From the NCBI GenBank assembly GCA_030642405.1, contig DAOWNV010000053.1, positions 1 through 12,252 of the forward strand: a stretch of 12,252 bases of DNA, in the 5' to 3' direction. The notes under the pieces were generated by a model that saw nothing but the letters and a program-made list of their open reading frames with translations, made no database searches and had not been told where the DNA came from. The first letter of the stretch is position 1, and every line of letters starts with the position of its first letter. The stretch comes from Desulfosarcina sp. (lineage in GTDB: Bacteria > Desulfobacterota > Desulfobacteria > Desulfobacterales > Desulfosarcinaceae). This document shows positions 5,965 through 12,252 of the stretch, in pieces. Position numbers and translations under genes: made by a program.

Positions 5965-8379
5965 ATGAAAGTAAGTTTAAGCTGGCTTAAGGATTACGTA
6001 TCCATCGACATGACGGTCGCAGAACTTTCCGATGCATTGACCATGGCAGGGCTGGAAGTGGAAACCGTTATCGATCGCTATGCTTATTTGGAAACAGTGG
6101 TTGTGGGGCAGGTGATTGAGGTAAACCCTCATCCCGATGCGGATCGTCTGAAGCTTTGCCGGGTGGACAACGGCAAAGGGGTCATACAGGTTGTGTGCGG
6201 AGCACCCAATGTTGAACCGGGAATGAAGGCGCCCCTGGCCCAGGTGGGAACAAGGCTGCCCAACGGTATCGTGCTGGAAAAGACGACCATTAGAGGGGAA
6301 GTTTCCAAAGGCATGCTTTGTAGCGAAATAGAACTCGAACTTGGGTTGGACGGCTCCGGCGTTATGGATCTGGGTAAAAACCACAAACCAGGTATACCCC
6401 TGAAAACAGCATTGAATCTTTTCGAAACAACATTTGAAATCGGTTTGACCCCGAACCGCCCTGATTGTCTGAGCATGATGGGGGTGGCACGGGAGATTGC
6501 CGCTCTCCAGGGAAGCAGGATGACCTCGCCGGAAGTCCGCCTTCCCGATGCCTATGGAAATATAGACGATTTAACTTCTGTAACCATCGAAGCGCCGGAC
6601 CACTGCCCTCGTTATGCGGCCCGCTTGGTGGATAATATCACCGTTGCACCGTCACCTTTCTGGCTTCAGGACCGGCTTCGATCGGTCGGGGTCAGACCCA
6701 TCAACAATTTGGTGGACGTGACCAATTTCGTTATGTTGGAGACCGGACAGCCTTTGCACGCTTTTGATTTCGATCAACTTTCCGGTCATCGGATTGTGGT
6801 TCGGACAGCGACAGCAGGGGAACCTTTTACGACACTGGATCAGAAAAAGCGCAAACTTTCGGACCAAAATCTGATGATCTGCGATGGCGAAAAACCGGTG
6901 GCGGTTGGCGGTGTTATGGGTGGGTTGAATTCGGAAATCGAGGAAACGACGACCAGAGTCCTTCTTGAAAGCGCCTGCTTCGATCCAATCAGCATCCGGA
7001 AAACATCTAAAACACTCGGGCTGAATACGGATGCCTCACACCGATTTGAACGGGGTGTGGATCCGGATGGTACACTATTTGCGCTGGACCGTGCCGCAGG
7101 CATGATGGCCCGGTTGGGACAGGGCCGATTGGTTGCCGGGACCATTGATGAGGATTTTCGGACTTCCCCCCCTCCAACGCTCACCCTGAGTGTGAGTGCC
7201 ACCAACCGCCTGTTGGGAACGGACCTTGATGGAAACCGAATGGCCTCTTTGTTGAACAGCATCGATTTTGATGCCAAACCCGACGGAGAAGATGGGCTTG
7301 TTGTTCTGGTTCCGTCTTTTCGGGTGGATGTTACCCGTCCCAGGGATTTGATGGAGGAAGTTGCCCGCCTTTCCGGGTACAACCAGATTCCCACCACATT
7401 CCCCGCACTTCCTGCCCAGGGTACGATACCTGCACAGATGATGACTTTTGGTAATCGCGTCAGAGACATTCTGGTCGGGTTCGGTTTTTTTGAGACCATC
7501 AACTACAGTTTCATCAGTGCCGAGTCCTGCGACCGGCTACTTCTGGAAAGTGATGATAAACGTCGCCGTCACTTGACGCTGCTCAATCCCATTTCTGAAG
7601 AGCAGTCGGTGATGAGAACCACACTGGTTCCCGGCATGCTGGAAACGACACAGCGAAACATTTCCCGCCAGCAAAACAATTTGCGTTTATTCGAGATAGG
7701 AAATATTTTTCTTCCGCAAAGAGATGATATTCTGCCTCTTGAAAAGGAAATGCTCGTTGGGCTTTGGACCGGTTTGAATCAGAAAATCGCTTGGCACACA
7801 AAAGAAAAACCCTGCAATTTTTTCGATGCCAAAGGAACCGTGGAGGGCCTGGCCCAGGCCCTCTCTCTGACCGGACTCGCTTTCAAGGCAATGCCTGATG
7901 ATCAATGCCGCTATACCCGGGTAGGACATACCGCGCAGATCTTTAACGATGAACAATTGTTGGGCTTGGTAGGTGAAATGGATCCTGCCGTACTGAACAA
8001 CTATAACATTAAGCAGCCGGTGTTCCTTTTCGAATTGGACCTTGAAGCGATCAGCCAATTAGCCGGCGATACTGTTACCATGGTACCGGTCCCCCGCTTC
8101 CCCTCGACAGCCCGGGATATTACGGTCATAGTTGATAAAGAAGTGGAAGCCGGGCGCCTGTTGGAGACGGTGGACCGTTTCGGGGAAGCCTTGGTTGCAA
8201 ACATGCACTTGTTTGACGTATTTGTCGGTGAACCTGTACCGGAGGGGAAAAAGAGCGTTTCTTTCCGGGTCATCTATCAGGCCTCTGATCGTACCCTGGA
8301 AGACGATACCGTAAATCGAATACACCAGGACCTCACGCATCGATTGGTCGCAGCGTTCGGAGCCGCTCTGCCGACATAA
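5965..8379 (+). CDS. pheT: Phenylalanine-tRNA ligase beta subunit
   Basis: Full-length (804 aa) non-catalytic partner of PheS that carries editing and tRNA-binding domains. In order: N-terminal MKVSLSWLKDYV; a tRNA-binding OB-fold (about 40-150, with NPHPDADRLKLCRVD and GAPNV); LTPNRPDCLS (161-170); the B3/B4 editing region (about 210-370, with NNLVDVTNFVMLETGQPLHAFD); a B5 domain (about 400-475); the synthetase-like core; and a C-terminal ferredoxin-fold anticodon-binding domain (about 709-802, beginning PRFPSTARDITVIVD). AAGGGAG at 5946-5952 lies 12 bases before the ATG. No frameshift is visible. The translation operon ends here: ihfA, which follows pheT in many proteobacteria, is absent. 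Confidence 0.97.
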   Translation: MKVSLSWLKDYVSIDMTVAELSDALTMAGLEVETVIDRYAYLETVVVGQVIEVNPHPDADRLKLCRVDNGKGVIQVVCGAPNVEPGMKAPLAQVGTRLPNGIVLEKTTIRGEVSKGMLCSEIELELGLDGSGVMDLGKNHKPGIPLKTALNLFETTFEIGLTPNRPDCLSMMGVAREIAALQGSRMTSPEVRLPDAYGNIDDLTSVTIEAPDHCPRYAARLVDNITVAPSPFWLQDRLRSVGVRPINNLVDVTNFVMLETGQPLHAFDFDQLSGHRIVVRTATAGEPFTTLDQKKRKLSDQNLMICDGEKPVAVGGVMGGLNSEIEETTTRVLLESACFDPISIRKTSKTLGLNTDASHRFERGVDPDGTLFALDRAAGMMARLGQGRLVAGTIDEDFRTSPPPTLTLSVSATNRLLGTDLDGNRMASLLNSIDFDAKPDGEDGLVVLVPSFRVDVTRPRDLMEEVARLSGYNQIPTTFPALPAQGTIPAQMMTFGNRVRDILVGFGFFETINYSFISAESCDRLLLESDDKRRRHLTLLNPISEEQSVMRTTLVPGMLETTQRNISRQQNNLRLFEIGNIFLPQRDDILPLEKEMLVGLWTGLNQKIAWHTKEKPCNFFDAKGTVEGLAQALSLTGLAFKAMPDDQCRYTRVGHTAQIFNDEQLLGLVGEMDPAVLNNYNIKQPVFLFELDLEAISQLAGDTVTMVPVPRFPSTARDITVIVDKEVEAGRLLETVDRFGEALVANMHLFDVFVGEPVPEGKKSVSFRVIYQASDRTLEDDTVNRIHQDLTHRLVAAFGAALPT

Positions 8380-8420
8380 GGATTGTGAATTTTATTAAAT
8401 ATGGATACGCCCTACATAAC

Positions 8421-8444
8421 CGGGATCAAAAAATACTGATCCCG
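8421..8444 (+). other. Hairpin downstream of pheT (possible transcript end)
   Basis: CGGGATCA (8421-8428) and TGATCCCG (8437-8444) form a perfect 8-bp stem with an 8-base A-rich loop, 41 bases after the pheT stop. No T-run follows, so it is not a classical intrinsic terminator. It may protect the mRNA 3' end or work with Rho. It separates the phe operon from the next promoter. Confidence 0.45.
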
Positions 8445-8511
8445 ATTCGAAATCTGATAGATTCACTTCGGCGTTGACCTTTTTCTATCTTGTTGGTATG
8501 GCAGAAAAATA

Positions 8512-8540
8512 TTGACAGCAATTTTTTTATGTCTTAAAAG
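8512..8540 (+). promoter_or_regulatory. Promoter of the tRNA-Gly / nusA operon
   Basis: A perfect -35 box TTGACA (8512-8517), a 17-base spacer and TAAAAG (8535-8540, 4/6 of the -10 consensus) predict initiation near 8547, about eight bases before the mature tRNA 5' end, which suits a stable-RNA promoter. A second, weaker candidate lies upstream: TTGACC (8474-8479) with TATGGC (8497-8502), also 17 bases apart. Called by eye. Confidence 0.55.
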
Positions 8541-8554
8541 ACACCTTTTGGTAA

Positions 8555-8630
8555 GCGGGCATAGCTCAGCTGGTAGAGTACAAGCTTCCCAAGCTTGGTG
8601 TCGCGAGTTCGAATCTCGTTGCCCGCTCCA
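8555..8630 (+). tRNA. tRNA-Gly, anticodon CCC
   Basis: The cloverleaf folds completely. The acceptor stem is GCGGGCA (8555-8561) with TGCCCGC (8620-8626). The D stem is GCTC/GAGT (8564-8567, 8576-8579). The anticodon stem is CAAGC/GCTTG (8581-8585, 8593-8597) around loop TTCCCAA, giving anticodon CCC at 8588-8590. The variable loop has five bases. The T arm is GCGAG/CTCGT with loop TTCGAAT. Discriminator T8627 and CCA (8628-8630) are encoded. Anticodon CCC reads GGG, so it is a glycine isoacceptor. It sits alone at the head of rimP-nusA-infB. Confidence 0.96.
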
Positions 8631-8676
8631 ATTCAGGTCCGTTTTCGTCTGTTTCAAGGGTAGTAATTGGAACTAT

Positions 8677-8730
8677 GGCGGGTTTTCCGCCGGACGTGGT
8701 TTTATGGACTGGTAAGTTACGGTATCCATA
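8677..8730 (+). other. Two hairpins in the tRNA-rimP spacer
   Basis: The first is GGCGG (8677-8681) with CCGCC (8687-8691) around GTTTT. The second is TATGGA (8703-8708) with TCCATA (8725-8730), with a possible small inner GTA/TAC pairing. Neither is followed by a T-run. Together with the terminator at 8747 they make the 156-base spacer strongly structured, as expected for a leader that is processed after the tRNA or used for regulation. Confidence 0.45.
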
Positions 8731-8746
8731 ATCGGTGTGAACATGG

Positions 8747-8776
8747 AAACGGGCTATTTGCCCGTTTTTGTTTTTT
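8747..8776 (+). terminator. Intrinsic terminator between tRNA-Gly and rimP
   Basis: AAACGGGC (8747-8754) and GCCCGTTT (8760-8767) form a perfect 8-bp stem with a 5-base loop. It is followed by a T-rich tract to 8776, broken only by one G at 8770. The tract ends directly against the rimP ribosome-binding site. No clear promoter lies between it and rimP, so rimP-nusA-infB probably depends on read-through, making it a likely control point. Confidence 0.85.
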
Positions 8777-8786
8777 CGGAGAAAAT

Positions 8787-9335
8787 ATGGCCAAGTGGGC
8801 CGGGAAAAGAAAAAGAAAGGCCGGGGAACGGACAGACCACCACCAACAGGAGCCGGCAGGCAAAAAGCGGCAAAAGGAATTTGTCGATTCGGTGATCCGT
8901 CTGGCCGAGCCGTTATGCGACGCCGAGGGGCTGGAATTGGTTCATGTCGAATACCAGCGGGAACCTGGCGGATTGACGTTGCGAACCTACATTGACAAAC
9001 CAGGGGGCGTCACGCTGGACAACTGTGTCGATATCAGCCGGCAATTGGACGATATTCTCGATGTCCATACGAAAGATGCACCTCCATACCGGCTTGAAGT
9101 ATCATCGCCGGGTATCGATAGACCGGTGGGAAAGATACAGGACTTCACACGCTTTGAAGGCCACCGGGTAAGAATCAGTATCAACACTGAGGTAAACGGC
9201 CGAAAAAATTTTACCGGTGTTCTGGCCGGGATCGTTGATGGAAGGATTCGGATTCTGGTGGATACAGAGTCGGTTGATCTGGATTTTGAAAATATAAAAA
9301 GGGCACGGTTGATCAATTATAATGGAGAACACTGA
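8787..9335 (+). CDS. rimP: Ribosome maturation factor RimP with basic N-terminal extension
   Basis: RimP assists 30S maturation. The core is typical: FVDSVIRLAEPLCDAEGLELVHVEY (about 32-56), LRTYIDKPGGVTLDNCVDISRQLDDILD, YRLEVSSPGIDRPV (the diagnostic 'LEVSSPG.DRPL' motif), then the C-terminal SH3-like part ending IKRARLI. I start it at ATG 8787, preceded by GGAG (8778-8781); the frame is open back to 8667 but that would run through the terminator. The protein has 182 aa, about 30 more than E. coli RimP, because of an N-terminal segment with 11 Lys/Arg in the first 30 residues. Its TGA overlaps the nusA ATG by one base (TGATG), so the two are coupled. Confidence 0.93.
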   Translation: MAKWAGKRKRKAGERTDHHQQEPAGKKRQKEFVDSVIRLAEPLCDAEGLELVHVEYQREPGGLTLRTYIDKPGGVTLDNCVDISRQLDDILDVHTKDAPPYRLEVSSPGIDRPVGKIQDFTRFEGHRVRISINTEVNGRKNFTGVLAGIVDGRIRILVDTESVDLDFENIKRARLINYNGEH

Positions 9336-10729
9336 TGTTTATAGCAGATATCAAACGTGTGGTGGAACAGGTAAGTCGGGACAAGGGTATAGATGTTGAG
9401 ATCTTGATTCGTTCCCTCGAAGAGGCCCTGCGTTCTGCCGCCAGGAAAAAATTCGGCAGTAAAGTCGATGTCGAGGCTCAGTACAGTCCTGAAACGGGAG
9501 AAATCGAAGTTTTCCAGTTTAAAGAGGTCATTGAGGAAGTGACCGAGCCGGATCTGCAGATCAGCCTGAAAGAGGGAAGAAAACTGGATCCCGATTGTGA
9601 GGTCGGCGACAGTCTAGGCACCAAGATGGACACCTCCTCTTTTGGTAGGATTGCAGCCCAATCCGCTAAACAGGTGATCATCCAGAAAATGAAGGATGCG
9701 GAGCGGGATGCGGTTTACTCAAGCTATATTGACCGAAAAGGAGAAGTGATCAACGGGATCGTTCAGCGGGTAGACAGAGGAAGCATTATCGTCAACCTGG
9801 GATCCACCGAAGCGATTTTGCCGACCCGTGAACAGATTCCAAGGGAAAGCTATCGACGGGGAGACCGTATTCGAGCACTGATTTACGATGTCCTATACGA
9901 TACAAGGGGGCCGCAGATCGTTCTTTCGCGAACTCATCCCGATTTGCTGATCAACCTGTTTAAAACCGAGGTGCCGGAAATCAGCGAGGGTATCGTGGAA
10001 ATCAAAGGTGCCGCCAGAGAACCTGGAGTTAGGGCCAAGTTCGCCGTCTCTTCCAATGATTCGGATATTGATCCGGTGGGAGCTTGTGTTGGAATGAAAG
10101 GCAGTCGTGTACAAAATGTGGTTCAGGAGCTTCGGGGTGAAAGAATCGATATCATCACATGGCATGTGGATTCGGCTAAATATGTCTGTAATGCGCTGGC
10201 TCCGGCAGAGATTGCCCGCGTGATTATCGACGAAGAGAACAATGCCATGGAAGTAATCGTTCCCGATGAATTTCTTTCCGTAGCGATCGGGAAAAGAGGG
10301 CAGAATGTTCGTTTAGCATCAAAGCTGACCGGATGGCATCTGGATGTCAATTCCGAATCCAAATACGATGAAATGTTGAAGGTCGGATATGATTCACTGG
10401 TTCGTATTCCCGGTGTTGGTGAGGGGCTGGCGGATGCCTTGGTTGAAAAAGGGATTTACTCAGCCGACGAATTGGCTGAAGCCTCCGTTGAAGACCTTGT
10501 CGATATTCGTGGTATCGGGCAGGAAAAGGCGGATGTGTTGATAGAAAATGCAAGGCAGCATGTCCTTGAAGTTGCAGATGCCGGTGAGTTACAAGAAGAT
10601 GAAATTGGCGTTGAAGCGGAACAAGAAGTTCAAGACCAATCGGAAGAGGCGGCTGCACCTGTTGAAGAATCCACTGATACAACGGGTGAGGACACTTCTT
10701 CGGATAGTTCGCCCACGGAAGACGCATAG
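9335..10729 (+). CDS. nusA: Transcription termination/antitermination factor NusA
   Basis: NusA binds RNA polymerase and nascent RNA and modulates pausing, termination and antitermination. The 464-aa protein shows the N-terminal RNAP-binding domain (1-125, with SLEEALRSAARKKFG), an S1 domain (about 134-200), KH1 with GMKGSR (253-258), KH2 with IGKRGQ (318-323), then two helix-hairpin-helix-like repeats (RIPGVGEGLADAL, about 357-369, and DIRGIGQEKADVL, about 390-402). It ends in a low-complexity acidic tail (about 415-464) rich in Glu, Asp and Ser. The C-terminus thus differs from the repeat domains of E. coli NusA. ATG 9335 overlaps the rimP stop, so it is translationally coupled. NusA represses its own operon in E. 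coli, and the upstream terminator makes that plausible here. Confidence 0.97.
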   Translation: MFIADIKRVVEQVSRDKGIDVEILIRSLEEALRSAARKKFGSKVDVEAQYSPETGEIEVFQFKEVIEEVTEPDLQISLKEGRKLDPDCEVGDSLGTKMDTSSFGRIAAQSAKQVIIQKMKDAERDAVYSSYIDRKGEVINGIVQRVDRGSIIVNLGSTEAILPTREQIPRESYRRGDRIRALIYDVLYDTRGPQIVLSRTHPDLLINLFKTEVPEISEGIVEIKGAAREPGVRAKFAVSSNDSDIDPVGACVGMKGSRVQNVVQELRGERIDIITWHVDSAKYVCNALAPAEIARVIIDEENNAMEVIVPDEFLSVAIGKRGQNVRLASKLTGWHLDVNSESKYDEMLKVGYDSLVRIPGVGEGLADALVEKGIYSADELAEASVEDLVDIRGIGQEKADVLIENARQHVLEVADAGELQEDEIGVEAEQEVQDQSEEAAAPVEESTDTTGEDTSSDSSPTEDA

Positions 10730-10799
10730 TTACAGTGCCGTGTTTGCGAATGTAGCAATCGTTGTAAACTGCAAAAAAAGATGATTTCGGGGGGAATGG

Positions 10800-12252
10800 A
10801 TGGCAAAAATCAGAATATATGAGTTTGCCAGAGATCTGAACATGACGAACAGGGAACTTTTGGACAAGATCCGAGACCTGGATTTCGACGTCAGCAGCCA
10901 TATGAGTTCTCTGGACGAAGATGTGGTGGCGAATATTAAGGCAGCGCTTTTTGGAGAGGAAAAGGATGACCAATTAGAAGAAAAACGTGTGCGACCGACG
11001 GTCATTCGGCGTAGAAAGGTCGTAACACCCCAAGAATCGGAAGAAAGCGATGCCGAAGCCGTCTCAGCCGAAAAGCCGGAGTCCTCGTCCGAAAAACCGA
11101 TCGTAGCTGAAGTTGAAGAAAAGGCAAAGCCGAAAAAGAAACCGGTTGTAAAAAAACGAAAACCTCTTGAAGCAGCAAAAATTATTTCAAAACCGGTGGT
11201 AGAAGAACCCCTGGAACCCACTGAACAGAAAGAGACAGTACCTGTTGATTCCACCCCCGTCGATGAAACGACACCCACCCCCGTCGATGAAACGACCAAA
11301 CCCGGTTTAGCTGATAGCAAGGACGAGCCTGCTAAACCGCCAACTGAAAAAACGGAAGAGCCTCCCGTTGTTGAGCCTCCAATTGAAAAACCACCCACAG
11401 GAAAAAAGAAAAAGGGTAAAAAAGAGTCATCTGCAAAAATCATCAAGTTGCCGACCAGACCTGTAGTCCCACCTGTAACCGATAAACAACCAGGAAAAGT
11501 GAAGCCGCCCTCCACCACATCCTCGGATGAACCCGCTACCGCCAAAGAAAAGAAAAAAGGGTGGCGGAAAAAGGGAACGGAGTCCGGTGAGCAACGGGTT
11601 AAAAAGAAAAAGGGCGGTTTCCGCAAAAGGGAAATAGTGGAAGGTGCAGCCCTTTACAGCGGTAAAGTGCGAGGGCGCAAAGGCCGCAAGGGTGGCAGAC
11701 AAAAAGCGGTTTCGACCGGTCAAAAAACACAGATTACCACGGCTAAAGCAATCAAACGGAGGGTTAAGGTCGATGAAACAATCGTTTTGTCGGAACTGGC
11801 CAAACGAATGGGAATAAAAGCCAATGAGATGATCGTCAAACTCATGGGATTGGGCGTCATGGCAACGGTGAACCAGACCATTGACTATGACACAGCGGTA
11901 TTGGTGGCCGGTGAATTTGACTATGAGGTTGAAAAAGCTTCCTTTGAAGAGGAAGTGATCCTGAAAAAAACAGAAAAGGATGATCCGGACCGGCTTGCCT
12001 CCCGCCCCCCCGTCGTAACTATTATGGGGCACGTGGACCACGGAAAAACATCCCTGCTTGATGTGATTCGCCAAACTCGCGTAACCGAAGGAGAAGCAGG
12101 CGGAATTACCCAGCACATTGGTGCGTACCACGTAGAAACAGACAAAGGGGTCATCGCTTTTCTGGATACACCCGGACACGAGGCATTTTCTGCGATGCGT
12201 TCGCGGGGTGCCAAAGTAACGGATATCGTTGTCCTTGTAGTGGCTGCAGACG
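10800..12252 (+). CDS. infB: Translation initiation factor IF-2, N-terminal part (gene cut by window end)
   Basis: IF2 is the GTPase that brings fMet-tRNA to the 30S subunit and drives subunit joining. The frame from ATG 10800 stays open to the window end (484 codons). It begins MAKIRIYEFARDLNMTNRELLDKIRDL (first IF2_N domain, 1-50), then has a long Lys/Glu/Pro-rich linker (about 55-320) of low complexity. A second IF2_N domain follows (about 325-378, TIVLSELAKRMGIKANEMI). The G domain then starts, with GHVDHGKT (G1, 410-417), GGITQHIGAY (G2) and DTPGHEAF (G3), and the gene is cut at VVAAD. A run of six G (10789-10794) serves as ribosome-binding site. The gap from nusA is 70 bases, so ylxR and ylxQ, which sit here in many bacteria, are absent. 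Confidence 0.97.
   Translation, partial: MAKIRIYEFARDLNMTNRELLDKIRDLDFDVSSHMSSLDEDVVANIKAALFGEEKDDQLEEKRVRPTVIRRRKVVTPQESEESDAEAVSAEKPESSSEKPIVAEVEEKAKPKKKPVVKKRKPLEAAKIISKPVVEEPLEPTEQKETVPVDSTPVDETTPTPVDETTKPGLADSKDEPAKPPTEKTEEPPVVEPPIEKPPTGKKKKGKKESSAKIIKLPTRPVVPPVTDKQPGKVKPPSTTSSDEPATAKEKKKGWRKKGTESGEQRVKKKKGGFRKREIVEGAALYSGKVRGRKGRKGGRQKAVSTGQKTQITTAKAIKRRVKVDETIVLSELAKRMGIKANEMIVKLMGLGVMATVNQTIDYDTAVLVAGEFDYEVEKASFEEEVILKKTEKDDPDRLASRPPVVTIMGHVDHGKTSLLDVIRQTRVTEGEAGGITQHIGAYHVETDKGVIAFLDTPGHEAFSAMRSRGAKVTDIVVLVVAAD
11250..11297 (+). repeat. In-frame 24-base tandem repeat in the infB linker
   Basis: Two copies with a 24-base period (11250-11273 and 11274-11297) share an exact 22-base core and encode the octapeptides STPVDETT and PTPVDETT. 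The repeat keeps the reading frame and lies in the variable linker of IF2, a place where length changes are tolerated. Confidence 0.85.

Noticed and set aside
8667..8786. Upstream extension of the rimP frame by 40 codons
   Set aside because: It would translate through the intrinsic terminator and adds residues unlike any RimP; the ATG at 8787 has its own GGAG.
10730..10799. A remnant of ylxR between nusA and infB
   Set aside because: The cysteine codons there do not match the YlxR start (RTC.GC), and only 70 bases are available.
10730..11626. Long minus-strand open frame with Phe/Ser/Gly-rich product opposite infB
   Set aside because: It is the antisense shadow of the Lys/Glu/Pro-rich IF2 linker; the plus-strand frame is clearly infB.

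Overview
This looks like a chromosomal housekeeping segment from a bacterium of moderate GC content. Protein style and gene order suggest a deltaproteobacterium-type sulfate reducer (Desulfobacterota, Desulfobacterales-like). That placement is an inference from general resemblance, not from a search. There are no insertion sequences, phage genes, CRISPR arrays or base-composition breaks. Coding density is high and no gene-free stretch exceeds about 230 bases.

Left, minus strand (1-1957): a dGTPase-like HD-domain phosphohydrolase leads a tight run. It is followed by a cysteine-cluster (YkgJ-type CxxCxxxCC) protein. That stop codon overlaps the ATG of a second, different cysteine-cluster protein, which leaves the window at base 1. 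A divergent intergenic region (1958-2093) separates this run from two plus-strand genes joined by an ATGA overlap: a small HsdR-N-terminal-like protein whose expected catalytic Glu appears to be Val, and a cytidine/tRNA-deaminase-fold protein resembling TadA but lacking some TadA hallmarks.

Centre, plus strand (about 3239-8379): infC-rpmI-rplT-pheS-pheT, the classic translation operon, without thrS immediately upstream. infC almost certainly starts at an AUA codon (3330) directly behind a perfect Shine-Dalgarno, not at the ATG at 3354. A perfect 17-bp hairpin with a T-run lies between infC and rpmI and may attenuate the ribosomal-protein genes. A structured leader precedes pheS.

Right, plus strand (about 8512-12252): a good promoter, tRNA-Gly(CCC) with encoded CCA, several hairpins including a strong intrinsic terminator, then rimP-nusA-infB (infB cut by the window end). 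This tRNA-terminator-rimP-nusA-infB layout parallels the metY-rimP-nusA-infB operon of E. coli, but with an elongator glycine tRNA.

Functionally most of the window makes and controls the translation and transcription machinery: initiation factors IF3 and IF2, ribosomal proteins L35 and L20, Phe-tRNA synthetase, ribosome maturation factor RimP, the elongation factor NusA and a tRNA. The most interesting points are regulatory: the AUA start of infC, the infC/rpmI hairpin, and the tRNA/terminator head of the nusA operon. I did not find a convincing wholly new system. The left-hand accessory genes (dGTPase, cysteine-cluster pair, HsdR_N-like protein, deaminase) are the least understood part.
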